A stretch of 64,000 nucleotides of DNA from Sordariomycetes sp. S80-01Y. Its lineage: Eukaryota > Ascomycota > Sordariomycetes. Below, piece by piece: positions 13,776 through 30,968 of this stretch (within the stretch, counting starts at the first letter, position 1; the number at the start of each line of letters is the position of its first letter). Location: assembly GCA_037042185.1 (NCBI GenBank), contig JAXQJY010000019.1:248001-312000 (forward strand), written 5' to 3'. The notes beneath the pieces were generated by a model, which had not been told where the DNA came from, did no database searches, and saw only the letters and a list, made by a program, of their open reading frames with translations. The position numbers were made by a program, and so were the translations under genes.

Positions 13776-16700
13776 GCCATGGGAGATGTCTGCTTTCGAA
13801 ATGCCTGTTATGAAACTTTTGAGCGCGTCGCGACAACATTGCCGACGCGTGCCTTGGCCCCATACGACCGGGGCCATTGTAGGGTGTTACTTCATGATGA
13901 CTATGGGATCTGGTCTTGCTTTTGGGTGTTCTGCTGTACCATAAGGGAATCGGGTGGCATTGGGGATAATCAAACATGGGCCTTGCCGGTCTACTTGAAC
14001 AACATGCAATTATCCAGCCATGGTTGTGATGTCGCCTGACTTGCTTTGCTTTGGTACCGACGCGTCTTACCAGGTGCGGTCCACTGCTTTATCCATGTTT
14101 TGCTGTGACGTGAAATGGTGACGCGTCTCCCTGCAAATTTACAGCTCCAGACCACGTCAGGCACGCGTCGTGGCCCGCCTCTTCCTGATATGCTGTTGGT
14201 GTAGTCCCTCTTGCAGCCTACCATGGCTGCTGTTGACGGATTACTGGGCTTGGAGGGCTTCTTATTTCAAGACGTCCGCCGCACACTTTTCCTCTCCTAC
14301 TGAATGGCAAGGACTCTTGCCTCGCCATTGGTAATATTGTAATCGCTGGCCATCTCTGTTGCTTTCCGCATTCCTGCATCCTACTCACTTCTGCGTCATC
14401 TGACATCAAGTTTCTTCATACCTGGGCTCTCCTTGTGTATCATGATTCGAGGTTTGAGGCAGTCACTGCGCTGCGCAACGTGTCGTGTCACCCTTTCGCT
14501 TCGAAAACAACTTCTCACGTCTATCTGTACCCACGAGCGGGATCTCCTCTTCGCCTATGGGCAGTCACGACGTGGAATAGGGCCGTGAATGTCATTCCGG
14601 GTTGCTCTTATGATCGCGTTAGGCGAGACGATGCCACCAGGCATCCCTGTTCATCCTACTTCGTGTATGCCCATCGGGTTCTCGTCACTTACTAGCATCC
14701 CCGAGGCGGGCCCTTTTGTACTTATGCAGTATAGAGGCCGCCAGTATGCCAAGGCATTATTTGGTCATAAGGATATATTTGTGCCTATCCGCCAGTGGTC
14801 GCTGATTCTATTGGTATTCATGGTCGATATTCGTGGTGAACAATCGTGTTGTGGCAGGCTCCAGGTCATGGTCTTGCATATAAGCGGTAAGCAGTTGGCT
14901 TCCTCAGCATCTCTGCGTATCTGCTGAGTCATAGGACTTATCTGTTATAAAGTTACTACATTTCGGGCCAAGGTTCCTTCTGGTTGTCGTCAGTGCTTGG
15001 TGGCTTTCTGTGGCGTGCAGTCTCCATGCCCCCGCCGTCAAAAGCGGACATCGACAGTCGCTATACAAATATGAGAGGCGCGTACTTGCCTACTTCAAGC
15101 AGGCAGTTTGCCTACCAGGTGTCGCCGGCAAAGGCGTAAGATTAACCAAGTTATAGGTCATAGGGTAGGCAACGTAAGCATTGAGCCCTCCCATTGTCCC
15201 GAGATCATAATTCTAAACGGTGATTGTTACGTTCCACGGAGAGACTCTAAGAGAAACCGGAGCAATAGGCAGCAGTGGGACTCTGAGGCCCGAAACCACC
15301 GTGACTGAAAAAGGACTGCAGAGAATCGCAGCTTTCGTGTTACGTTCTGGAATCCGACGTTTCGAAGCCTCACTCCTGTGAGGTCCACCTCGACGTTCTA
15401 AATCGGGAAATGCGTCGATCTGCCGACCCCGGCGGAGCTCCCGCAGTGTGGGGCTCAGGGCTGGCCTGGATTTATTTGTACGACCAGGCCAGACCAGATC
15501 AGACCAGTGTCACTAGACGACATCGGATCAGCAAGGTTGAGCAGCCGACTAGCTGTTGTTTACGTGGGAAACATCTTTTGCCCAAGAGGTGGGCAGAGCA
15601 AACATCGGAACTCGAGAAGCCGAGAGTGAGAGCTGGCGTGGCTACAACAGATCGGAGACTGGTCAGAGCGAGTCTGCATCTGGCTCATGCATCGAGAATC
15701 CCCAATAGTTCTTCGATACGGTCCAAGAATACCTCATTCGGATCAGTCAGGAGACCAGGTAAGAGGGTGTCGCGGTTTGCGAAGAGCTACGTCTAGGTGC
15801 GTCACACCATGGTTGCTCAGCCCACGGCGTTATTTGTTATTGAGCTCGCCGAGCACTGAGGAGTCCAGATGGCATCCGGTCATCGCCATAGTCCGAAGCT
15901 CGGGCTGAAGATTCCCGAGGATTTCAAATGCGCATTCGACTCACTGGAGGTCGGGAGCTGAAGCGTTGGGTTGAAGACCTGGAGAGCGCGGCTTTCGGGT
16001 GTGGCTGAGCGCATGAGCCTCGCTTTCGATTGGCTCTTCTCCGATTAAGGCTCGGCCTCTGGACCTTGCAGTTCCCGTGCAGACGGCAAAGCCGATCGCC
16101 GAAATTTCTTCGCAACCTAAACCATGCTCTGGATCTGTTGATGCCGTCCAGATGGCTCGCTCATATCTGCCGAATGCCATGTGTCACAAGGTGTGGATGG
16201 TGCCTGGGCGCAGAGTTTTTCAGTCGGGAAGGAGTGGCTGCACTGACTCACATCCGATTCAAAGTCATGCGGTCAGGCCACAGCATTGTGAACTCACTCT
16301 GCGGATTACACAGGTCTAGAATAAACCGGTCACGCGCCTCGAGGCCTTGAACGATCCCTTACTCCGTACCTGCGAAACGGTTACGAGCTGACCCGATAGT
16401 CCGATGACTCTCCGACTTCGCTCCCAAGGGGGCTTGCCCGGAACGGTGCTGCAGGCACATGAGGCGAGGCGGAAGGCTACAGGTCATGTGACCCGATGCG
16501 GTTAGCCACGGACTCTCCCAGAAGGTGGCAGAAAGTGTGGCTTGACACACATTAATCAGCGACCACAGCCAGTTTTGGGTGGCTGTGCAATGCTGGAACA
16601 GTCTCGCTGGAGCCGATGGATTCGCAGCAAACACAAATGTACGATCGACGACTGGATACGTCACCGACTTCCTCCGCGACTCCGCCGGCCGCTCGCCTGG

Positions 16701-17569
16701 TCCCTTGTCGCTTTGGTCCCCTCGTAGTTCCCTGCCCTGCGTTTCGGGCTCCATTCCGTACGAGCACCACCTTTGTGTGCGTAGGAAGCTTCCATAATCT
16801 CGCGTCTCGTCGCCCGGCGGATTTATTCTTTGCACCTTGTTTTCGGCTTAGGCCTTCGTAGTCGCGAGCACCTTGACTGGGTCGGCCGTAGATGTGCAGC
16901 GCAAGGCCGACCATAAGTCATCATTGCTCAGCCAGTGTGAGCGAAGAAGCCAGAATGCCCAAAGATGTGTCGAGGACCTTCCAAGCTCGGATTACGGTCA
17001 CAGTTCATACCTCGTTAGTCAAAACGGTCCCGAACAGGTTGTCGTAGCTGCCAGGGTCTGAATTTGCTCCGTCCGCCGCACTGCGGATAGGTTTCTAGGT
17101 TAGGTACTGCTAGCAGCAGGTAGTACTATGACAGTACTCGAGCCGCCCATGTCCTTATCGGTGGGATGGGGTCAGACCCTGATCCTCGAGGAGATTTGCA
17201 AAGACGTCAACCGGCGCGGTGCCAGTGATCCGCTGCATTTCTTGCTCGCTCGGACAAGCCTCTGACATAGTGGCACGCAGGAGCCCCGGGAGGGATGGAC
17301 CCTTCTTTCCTGAGGTGGTGGGTCGAGTGGAGCCAGTGGAACCATCGCAGTGTCATCGGTACGTACCCCCCTGCGCCCTCTGGCTCTGGGCTGGTGCAAG
17401 TGCAAGACCAAGTGCGGCCAACCCGGGTTGGGGGAGCACCGATTATATCACTAACGTATCCCCCGATCTCTTGCCACACACTTCTCCCAACTTTAATGTT
17501 TTGATCTTCACTCCCCCTTCTTGTCTCCAGATTTTTTTTACAACCCAGCAGACAAGAAAGAAACACATT
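13776..17569. other. Long gene-poor region plus leader of the zinc-finger gene
   Basis: 3.8 kb between H4 and the C2H2 factor, of ordinary base composition. Four ACGCGT hexamers lie at 13845-14168. From about 17.2 kb it probably contains the 5' leader of the next gene. A GTACGT donor near 17358 and a pyrimidine-rich TTGTCTCCAG near 17521-17530 could bound a leader intron. None of the many short open frames shows a motif, and no tRNA or transposon ends were seen. Confidence 0.5.
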
Positions 17570-19435
17570 ATGATCTCCGTTGTCCACCCTCCACACGGAC
17601 ATCGACATCTGAACGAACCCCAGTCCCAGCAACTGAACACCAACTTCGACTCTCGCAGCGCAACCCCTCGATCTGTCAACCACCAGCTCGGCAGAACAGA
17701 CCAGCCCTTCGAAGCTTTGGCATCTGGTGCCCTTCCAAACGCGCCCATGAATACCGACACATGGGGCAACATGGCCCAGTTCAACACAGACAAGATGGGT
17801 CGGCTACCTCATCAGCGCGAGTCTAGTTTGTCATCCATGGGCTCAACAGGTCCTGCTTCGCCGTACAACCCAAACACCTCAAACCCTCAGATTGCCATCA
17901 CCGATTCCGCTGGAGACGAGTTGTCCGACATGCATGCACAGGACGCAGGCAACCAGAACGCCCCCTTGTTTCCTATGAACAAGGCAGTTGGGAATCCATA
18001 CTCGGGATACCACAACCTGGACCAGACCATGCCCGAGATGGCTTACCCTGTCACTATCCCAGGCCCAAGCAATAAGTCAAGAGTCGATCGCGGTCTGTTG
18101 CCTGCCGCCGACTTGTCTGGCTCAACCCGATCACACCCCGCTTCGGTGGCAAGCTCCATTGCAGGCGGCGACTCTCCAGCGACTCCCACAGCCAGCGGCG
18201 ATGCTGACGGCTCGGAAAACAAGCGCAGAAAAGGTACGGGATCCCAAAGAAGGACTCAGGGTCCAAATGACTCACGCTTTCCTCGTTTAGAAGGCTATGG
18301 TAATGTGCCCAAGCTTGACCGCACGATGACAGACGTCTATGGGGATGAGCTGTACAGCCCCAACTTTGCCATTACGTCTACGCCTCCATCTCAGCCCCAG
18401 CAACTGACGACGATTTCGCCGCCCAACGACATATTCAGCCAGCGTCTCAACGCCGCCAATAGTCAACATCTGAATGTAGGCCCATCCATCACCACGGCTC
18501 GCGGTAAATCGTCGCCATTCCGCTCCAACTCGCCCTTCGCCAAACCTTCAAACCAGCACTTCGCCGCACCACCTCAGCAACGCCCTGCTTCAGAAGCGCA
18601 GAGCAAGACCCAGCAAGCTGGTCAGATGTGGAATGTCGCGCCGGGAGCTGACCCCGAGACCCCCAAGACCATTTCTCCCAAGGATGCGATCCTCGAGTTC
18701 AATGATACCGATGGCGACCCCGACTTCCCGCTCTTCCCTCAGCAAACTGCCAACCTGGATATCGACATTTCCAAAATGATGTCCACGCAGGCGAACCCCC
18801 CGCAGTTCATGGCAGGCGGCAATGGGATGCTCGGTGATCAATTCAGCTATATGCCTGCGCAGATGCAGACAGGCATGCAAATTCCCCAACAGTACCCTTT
18901 CGTTGCCCGCATGCAACCCAGCTCGAACGGCTCGCCTCCGCGACTCAGCTCCTCAGGGTCGAGCTCGGGATCTGGCGGCAACACGCCGCTTGTGCGACCT
19001 GCCGGTACAGCTGCTGATGGAGGAACATACACCTGCACATATCACGGCTGCACTTTACGATTCGAGACTCCAGCTCTACTTCAGAAGCACAAGCGGGAGG
19101 GCCACAGACAGACCCACGGTCTCGCACCTGCTCGTCCTGAGCTGACTATGGGTACTGGAATGACCTCGACCTTGCTCAACAGTCAGGCCGGACCACACCG
19201 TTGCGACCGAATCAACCCCAGTACCGGCAAGCCTTGCGCGACTGTCTTCTCACGACCTTACGACTTGACACGCCACGAAGATACCATCCACAACGCTCGC
19301 AAGCAAAAAGTTCGCTGCGATTTGTGCACCGAAGAAAAGACTTTCAGCCGAGCCGATGCCCTCACGCGGCACTACCGAGTGTGCCATCCCGACATGGAGC
19401 TACCCGGCAAGCATCGCCGCCGTGGAGGTGTCTGA
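17570..19435 (+). CDS. C2H2 zinc-finger transcription factor (possibly Rpn4-like)
   Basis: The ATG at 17570 (MISVVHPPHGHRH) is chosen because the upstream in-frame extension looks like leader. An in-frame 57-nt intron (18234-18290; GTACGG, TGACTCAC branch-like site, TTTAG) gives 602 residues. The first 450 or so are low-complexity Ser/Pro/Gln/Asn-rich sequence with a basic patch (SENKRRK, about residue 216) and an acidic patch (EFNDTDGDPDFPLF). The C-terminal 130 residues hold zinc fingers: YTCTYHGCTLRFETPALLQKHKREGH, then HRCDRINPSTGKPC...SRPYDLTRHEDTIH, then RCDLCTEEKTFSRADALTRHYRVCH. The arrangement resembles filamentous-fungal proteins annotated as Rpn4-type regulators of proteasome genes, but I recall this rather than having tested it. 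Nuclear transcription factor is firm; the Rpn4 label is tentative. Confidence 0.82.
   Translation: MISVVHPPHGHRHLNEPQSQQLNTNFDSRSATPRSVNHQLGRTDQPFEALASGALPNAPMNTDTWGNMAQFNTDKMGRLPHQRESSLSSMGSTGPASPYNPNTSNPQIAITDSAGDELSDMHAQDAGNQNAPLFPMNKAVGNPYSGYHNLDQTMPEMAYPVTIPGPSNKSRVDRGLLPAADLSGSTRSHPASVASSIAGGDSPATPTASGDADGSENKRRKGTGSQRRTQGPNDSRFPRLEGYGNVPKLDRTMTDVYGDELYSPNFAITSTPPSQPQQLTTISPPNDIFSQRLNAANSQHLNVGPSITTARGKSSPFRSNSPFAKPSNQHFAAPPQQRPASEAQSKTQQAGQMWNVAPGADPETPKTISPKDAILEFNDTDGDPDFPLFPQQTANLDIDISKMMSTQANPPQFMAGGNGMLGDQFSYMPAQMQTGMQIPQQYPFVARMQPSSNGSPPRLSSSGSSSGSGGNTPLVRPAGTAADGGTYTCTYHGCTLRFETPALLQKHKREGHRQTHGLAPARPELTMGTGMTSTLLNSQAGPHRCDRINPSTGKPCATVFSRPYDLTRHEDTIHNARKQKVRCDLCTEEKTFSRADALTRHYRVCHPDMELPGKHRRRGGV
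18234..18290 (+). other. In-frame 57-nt intron in the C2H2 factor
   Basis: The donor GTACGG follows CGCAGAAAAG, and the acceptor is CTCGTTTAG. The length is a multiple of three with no stop codon, so retention would insert 19 residues rich in Arg, Gln and Thr next to the basic patch KRRK. It is called an intron from its consensus sites and branch-like TGACTCAC. Confidence 0.6.
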
Positions 19436-21416
19436 TTCGACAATGCCAATGGTCACCTCGCATTGCATCGACGCAAAGACCCTTACCACTGGAGGCAGCC
19501 GTCGACGCAAGAAAACCAATATTGCGACTGGGCGGCAGCAGGATTCGGTTGGGATTGGTCGGCTCGATATCTGGGGAGGCACGGGTTGCGACAGTGGAGA
19601 GGAAATGACACTCCATGACGTACTTCTGGGCCCTGGAAATCCAACACAACCAATCATAGCCACGGACGGATTGCGGTGGGCCCCAGGGTCCTGCAGGGTC
19701 CTAAAGGGACTGGCCACCAGTCAGAACTGGCTCCTTGACGTCATCCCACGGCCCTCTCCCACATGCTGACATCACGGTTCTTGGACCCTGGTCTGCGTTG
19801 GTATCCGGAACCTGTGTTCCTCAAGCAGTATTCCGGGTTTGTCTTCCACCCGGTGACGGAGGAATCCTCTGGAAACACCTCTCTCGCGTCACTGGTGTTC
19901 TTGGCCTCGCGAGACGGCAACCCTCTCACCGCCGACCCGTTTCGGTGGGTTTCCTCCGCTCGACAAATGTCACCTCCGACCCTGCGGCCATTCTCAGCAG
20001 CCTTGGCACGCGGGATCTTTGGAGCCGTGAGTGGTCAATGTCATCACCTCTGACGTAGAGAATCCCGCAAGTCGTGGTTGTGCGTTGCACTATCAACTCC
20101 GCGAGTTGAGGTCACCTCGGGGCATTAATGATGAAGGATACTAGGTTTCTTTTTCTTGGGGTTTATTGTTAGCGATGGCGTTGAAGGTTTGTTGCTTCTA
20201 TTCTCTATATTGCTCTTGGCCCGGATGGCATGTAACAACAATTTGCAAGAGTACGCATTATACCATCAGCGGGAAGATTGTGGTTTGGGCTAGATAAAAA
20301 CGCAGCGATGAAATTGGAATGATATTCCATACTTTGACGATAAATCATTTCCGATTTTGTAACCTCAAATAAACATAAGTATCACTTCACATGTGGCCAG
20401 CGAAGGGTCAAGGTTTAGCAAGACGTTATCCGTCCTTTGTCTGAAGTTTTCAAAGCCTCCCTGGTAATTTATCATGCTAGCTCTGTTTCATTTCGCGAAA
20501 CTTAGGTGCTCACTAGTCGAGCCTAATGCTTATTCTTGAGGCTCTGAGCGAGTCGTTTGAAATAACTCGACCGAGCCCAGGAAGCGCTGGAAAGCCGCGT
20601 CTGCATGGCCTCTGAAGCTAAGGAGTGTGCGGATTAGGTACCACTCTGCACATTTCGACCAACACTCTGCCTCTTCCACTAGATAAATGTTCTGGCCTTG
20701 TACGGCAGAACACTCACTTGCCCCTCATCCGTCATCCTACCAGGGTCCTCCTCTACATGTAAAATCCTACAGGGTCTTTCTTGCACTGTCCGTTAGCTGC
20801 ATGTAGGGTTCAAAATCTTGGCTCAAAATCCCGGGATGCCTCTTATCAGATCTCTGCTCGGGTTCGATATGGCTATCTAAAAACCTCAGTAGATCTATTA
20901 GCTCCCTCCCGGCGGGAGCCGCTATGTGGCAGTTGTCCAGGTTCCGTTCCCGTCTGGCGATGGGATCTAGGCGGATGAGCCGCGAAAAGGGGGAGGGGGA
21001 GCTTTGAGGTGTTTCAGCATGTTTCTTATTCAAGGTCGGATGAAAGGCGCACGACACCGAGTTTAGCAGGAGAGGTACATCACGGCGAGCGAACTCGGAC
21101 CATGTCAATCATCCGAGTGCGGAGCAGGTGTGAGAACCCCTAGACTCAACGGGAATCACAATATGCGTGCGTCTGACAAATACAGCCGACCGTCTAGAAC
21201 GGTTCAAATCAGGCTCTTAACTGAACGGAGTCGGTGATTTGCTACGGCTTTAAGATGAGTGGGTGTGATCGAGAAAAATTGGGAGAAACCACCGTGATGA
21301 AAACAAGAACTTTTGTTGAAGTGTGTTTCGCAGCATACAGCATTGTAGGGCGTTCAGCGCGAAGTCCCTCTGAGCACCTTGAGTAGTGGTCGGTTGGTTT
21401 GCCCAGTAGTAAAAAC
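19436..21416. other. Convergent intergenic region
   Basis: About 2 kb between the 3' ends of the C2H2 factor (+) and AROM (-). A 113-codon minus-strand open frame at 20767-21108 has no recognisable domain and is not called. Nothing else seen. Confidence 0.45.
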
Positions 21417-26794
<5,378 letters not shown>

Positions 26795-26887
26795 CGACAG
26801 AGGCAAGATTCGAACTTGCGCGCCCGAAGGCATTAGCTGACGATGAGGAATTCGAGGCTAACGTATTAACCACTCTACCACTCTGCC
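26795..26887 (-). tRNA. tRNA-Ser(CGA) with intron
   Basis: On the minus strand the acceptor stem GGCAGAG pairs with CTCTGTC (one G-U pair). The D arm is GTA/TAC around GAGTGGTTAA. The anticodon stem TTAGC/GCTAA encloses CTCGAA, so the anticodon is CGA (reads UCG, serine). After position 37 there is an intron of about 12 nt (TTCCTCATCGTC). A long variable arm (GCC-TTCG-GGC) marks a class II serine tRNA, and the T arm is GCAAG-TTCGAAT-CTTGC. A T-rich pol III terminator follows. Fungal tRNA-Ser(CGA) usually carries an intron, as here. Confidence 0.93.
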
Positions 26888-29133
26888 AACGATGCTGAAA
26901 ACACAGAAAATATCAAATATAAAGGCTTTCTCTAGAATCGCTTCATATTCCAGCATCAATGAGGCTATCATGGCATGATCCATCATGTCAGATGTATTAG
27001 TGGGCCCTCCCTAATAATGTGCAATGGTCAAGATCTTCATTTTGGGGCGATCTGTTGAAGATAATTGGGTTCCATGGGTCAATGTGTCCTGAGGAACCCG
27101 AATCCCAGGACCGTCCATTTTCTCTCAAACTCCGAGTACGAATGCCACGCCCGTAAGAAATGTGAATAGGCTCGTGCAGCATTGCTGTCATGGACTCTGG
27201 GATACAGAACACAGGTAAAGTAGAGTCTAGCCGTCGACCACCTCGTCAGGAAGTACTGCCTCCTACCAACTGTTCCATCACAGGTATCCAATATGGAGAT
27301 GATGCCAAGGATGGAAAGGGACCCTTGCTCGCCTTTGGATCAGTCAGCCTATGCTAGTTCCGTTACCGAGACTCATGGATAACACATCATTGTCTCAAAG
27401 CAGTCGCCTCGTCTTCAGCGGACCCCGAGCTAAGATTCACTATAATTCTTCCCAAATAAAAGAATTCCCTTCGGAGATCCGGGCCGGGGGTTCTTCTACG
27501 AAAGCAAAGACCCCCGGCCGATAACTCAGTCATTGATACCGGCAATTTGGCACCAAAATAATAAATAAATAAAACTAAACATTTAGGACCAGGTAATCCA
27601 TGAGACCCGGCGTCCAAGATATGCGCCCAACAGCTCTCGAAAGGTTGCAATGCTGTGCACAGCCTTAGTAGGTTGGCGAGTTGATCTACTAACTGCCAAG
27701 GTGATGAGAGCATTCAATCAGATATGGTTTGAAATGATTATTATTTTCGAAGCATGTCGGCGCTCGTCTTATTGAACTGAATATGTGAGTCTGCCCCGAA
27801 TTAAATCTAAGGAGGGGATTTGTAGCCTCTATGACGAGCAAAATAGCTGCTGCAAGAACAAGAGAAATTATTGGGAGTATGGAAAGCAAGTTCTTGTATT
27901 AATACACTAAGTGCTTCGAAGCCTAGCTGGACCTACCTGAAGAAAAAGGTGGTCATCTATATGTGGTCGAGGAAAGGTAAATGAGAATTCGGTGGGTTCA
28001 TAGCGCTGAAACGACAAGTTTGACTGCGCCAGCAAGCAACCAATACATTAGCCTTCAGGGCTCTTCTCGAGCCCTCTAAGATCTCGAGCCCTCTAAGACT
28101 CTAATAGTAACCTTCTTTGAGAAGTCATAAAAGCTGTACTTTGCTCAGTTTTCTCTACTACGACTTGAACCATCTATATTCAAGATAAATATAATATATG
28201 GTCCTCATAGGAACAACAATATTCACATCAGAACTTAAATGCTAGTTTCTTATCGTGATTTGAAAATTTGGCGGGGGGGTTCTCTTATCATTAGCCAGGT
28301 TTTGCGTATAATCACAATTCATGAAATTGGATGATCGTGCACCTGACCCCATATAAACGAGTAGCTATGCTTCCGCTATACTTGGCGATTAAGTATCACG
28401 TGTGATTTCCACCTGAAGTGGCTCGCGTTTGTTGCTTAGCTGCAAGGACAGGGCAAGGCTTATGGTAATCACTGAGCCCATTCTGTATTCACGATGAGCG
28501 TAGGTCATTTACCGATAAGTTACTATTACACGGAATGAAGTGTATAAGTATCATAAAAAAGAGTAATATATTAAGATATAGGGAATCTATATATATACAG
28601 AGTACAGATCCTAGGCGAGCTTTCTCGAAAAGATATGCCGCCTTTACTTTGATAATTTTAATATATTTTGGTACAATAGCTTTTCATCGGATTGACCGCT
28701 ATATGCCAGATATAAAGATAAAGACTGTTCTCCCGATTACTTATTTCAGATACCGAGATAAAGTCCCAACCCCTTATACATGGAATTTGGAAGTTTGAAC
28801 TGGCGTGAAGCTTCTAGTATCTCATTGATTTGCTTATCTATCTCTATGTCCGCCTATAGCGTTGGATAGGTTGTCGCTCTCGAAATGGCAGATAAGACGA
28901 ACTAAACGATAAGAGCCTACACCCCCCATGAGTTACTTTGTAATCCTGCGCTGAGTGTCTAGCCTGGCGATTTCGAGCCTCAATCCTAATTACACCTCTT
29001 TTACAGCCTAGGTCCTGACACTAAGGTCCTGGTTATAGAGAGTTTACGAGATCTTGAATTACTTTCCTGGATCTACGGTATTTTATGCTCCCTGTTTAGA
29101 GTGAATGATCTGTTCAACATTCACCTCCCACTA
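26888..29133. other. Transition into the AT-rich block, no gene
   Basis: Gene-free. AT content rises towards the right. It contains a 10-bp GC hairpin (27482-27519) and a perfect tandem 17-bp duplication (28065-28098). Open frames at 27387-27713, 27689-27889 and 28535-28798 have no motifs and lie in degenerate sequence, so they are not called. Confidence 0.5.
28065..28098. repeat. Tandem 17-bp duplication
   Basis: TCTCGAGCCCTCTAAGA occurs twice head to tail without mismatch. The absence of decay in RIP-prone surroundings suggests a recent slippage event. Confidence 0.85.
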
Positions 29134-30865
29134 AGATGGGACACCCTGTTTCCGGCCGCCCCCAGCTTCCGGCCACTTAAGCTACTATTCTTAATAAAAG
29201 GGCTTGAATTTAACTAATCTATTTAGCTAAGAAAGCTAGGCTAGCTTAAAATACTTATTAAGGCACTAAGTTTTCGTTTTAATGATTAATCTACATAACC
29301 CGATTATTACGATCTTCTCTAACCTTAACCCATGTCCTAGGGTATAAATTATTAATTTTAATCTTAAGCTTCTATATTATAGCTTTAGCTATAGCTAGCT
29401 TTATTTTATATTTATCAAGGCTATAGCTAATCGTTTAAAATGATAGCCGGGGTGTTATATAATCCCCTAATATTATAAGAAAGAAATAGGCTAGATTAAA
29501 AACGTAACTCAAGTAATAAGGTATTATTATAAAGGACTTACTATAGTTAACTAGCCATATCCTTAATACCCTCTAGCTCATAGAAAGGTTATAAGATATA
29601 TAAGGTATATAGCTTAAGGTATAATGAAGAGATATTATATTAATACTATTTATATATAAAATTATCTATTATATAGCTACTATGCCTATTAATCATTAAG
29701 AGCCTAGCTTCTAGCTACTAAGACCTTATTAATAAGATAAACTTTTTAATATTAAATTATCTATAAGAGATATTTAAGGTCTAGCTATCTATTAATATTA
29801 TAAACCTCTAATTAGCTAGCTAAAGTAAATCTTAAAACCACTAGGCTGTCAGGGCCTGGGTTGTTGAAAAGAGTGAGGAGGTGTAACTAGATGGGGCTCG
29901 CTGCTAGGTCGCAGCGTTGTAGCAGGATAATAGCTAGGGTGCGACTGGTGACTGTATTAATCTCTGGAGGTTCTATGTTACTGAGGCCCATGGGCAGCCT
30001 TCTTATACATGGACACACGTGACCCTGCCGTGGGGTCGCAGAGGGATCACTGCTAGGACCCTGCGAAGTTCCTGACATAGGCTTATATACTTATATCTTT
30101 AAATATAACAACCAGGAGAAATACTTAACCTATTACTAAGATATACTTAATAATTATTATTCAATAAATATTCTAAGCTATTTCTTAAGAGCTATCTACT
30201 TTATTAGTAACTTCAGAGCTAGCCTATTACTACCTTAGCCTTTTAGTATCTTATATTTATTTATATTATATCGGTTGTCTTAGTAAATACTTCTAATCGC
30301 TAGTATTTTAAAAAGCTAGAAGAACTTCTAAATAGTCTTAGTTATTCTAGCTTTATTAAAGTTAGCGAAATCTATGCCTTTACTTTATAAAGTCTTAATT
30401 CCTACATAATAATAAAAAAAGCTATCAACCTAGCGTTATCTAATTAGCTATATATCCCCTTAAGTAGCTAGGATATATATAGTAAGCTCTTATAGCTATA
30501 TATATAAGAGTGGTAATCCTAGGGCTTACTAAGCTAGAACCTAATTATAAAGATAAACTTCCTATAGCTTAGAAAGATATTATCAATCTTTATAAGAGGC
30601 TTATTAAGACTCTATACCATTAATCCAATTATTAGGGTTATATAAGGAATTTTATACCGTTAGGTAATAATATAGCAAGAAGTGCCACTCTAGATATCTC
30701 TAATAGCGTTTTAAATATTGATTTCCGTGTGGAAAAGCATAATAATATTATAAATCAAAGATAGAGTTAATTATAATCAAATTACGCGAGAAAACGCGGT
30801 CTAAGTAAAATATGTTAATCCGGAATATATTGTTTAGAGGTGGCCGGAAGCAGGGTGCCCCATCT
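29134..30865 (-). mobile_element. Decayed pogo/Fot-like Tc1-mariner DNA transposon
   Basis: The ends are inverted repeats. The left end starts AGATGGGACACCCTG and continues TTTCCGGCC. The reverse complement of the right end is AGATGGGGCACCCTG plus CTTCCGGCC, so 22 of 24 positions match and the two differences are A-for-G and T-for-C on the left, as RIP would make. A TA dinucleotide flanks both ends (29132-29133 and 30866-30867), the Tc1/mariner target duplication. The interior is very AT-rich. On the minus strand near 30229-30300 a translated fragment RYNINKYKILKG resembles the RYNMDE-x-GIMEG block of fungal pogo/Fot transposases. Stops are everywhere, so it is inactive. Removing the inserted LTR-like piece leaves about 1.5 kb, a plausible size for a trimmed member. 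Confidence 0.75.
29847..30077. mobile_element. Solo-LTR-like element, copy 1, nested in the pogo-like element
   Basis: A 231-bp, comparatively GC-rich segment that begins TGTCAGGGCCTGGGTT and ends CCTGACA, with short inverted ends and TG...CA borders. The 5-bp direct repeat TAGGC flanks it exactly (29842-29846 and 30078-30082). These are the marks of an LTR retrotransposon insertion reduced to one LTR. The superfamily cannot be told from an LTR alone. It looks whole as a solo LTR and is younger than the mutated transposon around it. A small MITE is the alternative. Confidence 0.65.
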
Positions 30866-30968
30866 TATACCGTAAGCCGCTGTCTACTCTTCCTAAGCTA
30901 GTATATTTTCACAATCGGATACTTTGTAGAGCCTTTGTGGAGTAAGTATTTCATTTTCGCAATAAAGC

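Noticed and set aside
20767-21108. 113-codon minus-strand open frame (MTWSEFARRDVPLLL...)
   Set aside because: No domain, signal or splice partner recognised, and it lies between two convergent 3' ends. A chance frame or old repeat is as likely as a gene.
27387-28798. Small open frames (27387-27713, 27689-27889, 28535-28798), one with a hydrophobic start
   Set aside because: No family motifs, no consistent introns, and they lie in decaying AT-rich sequence.
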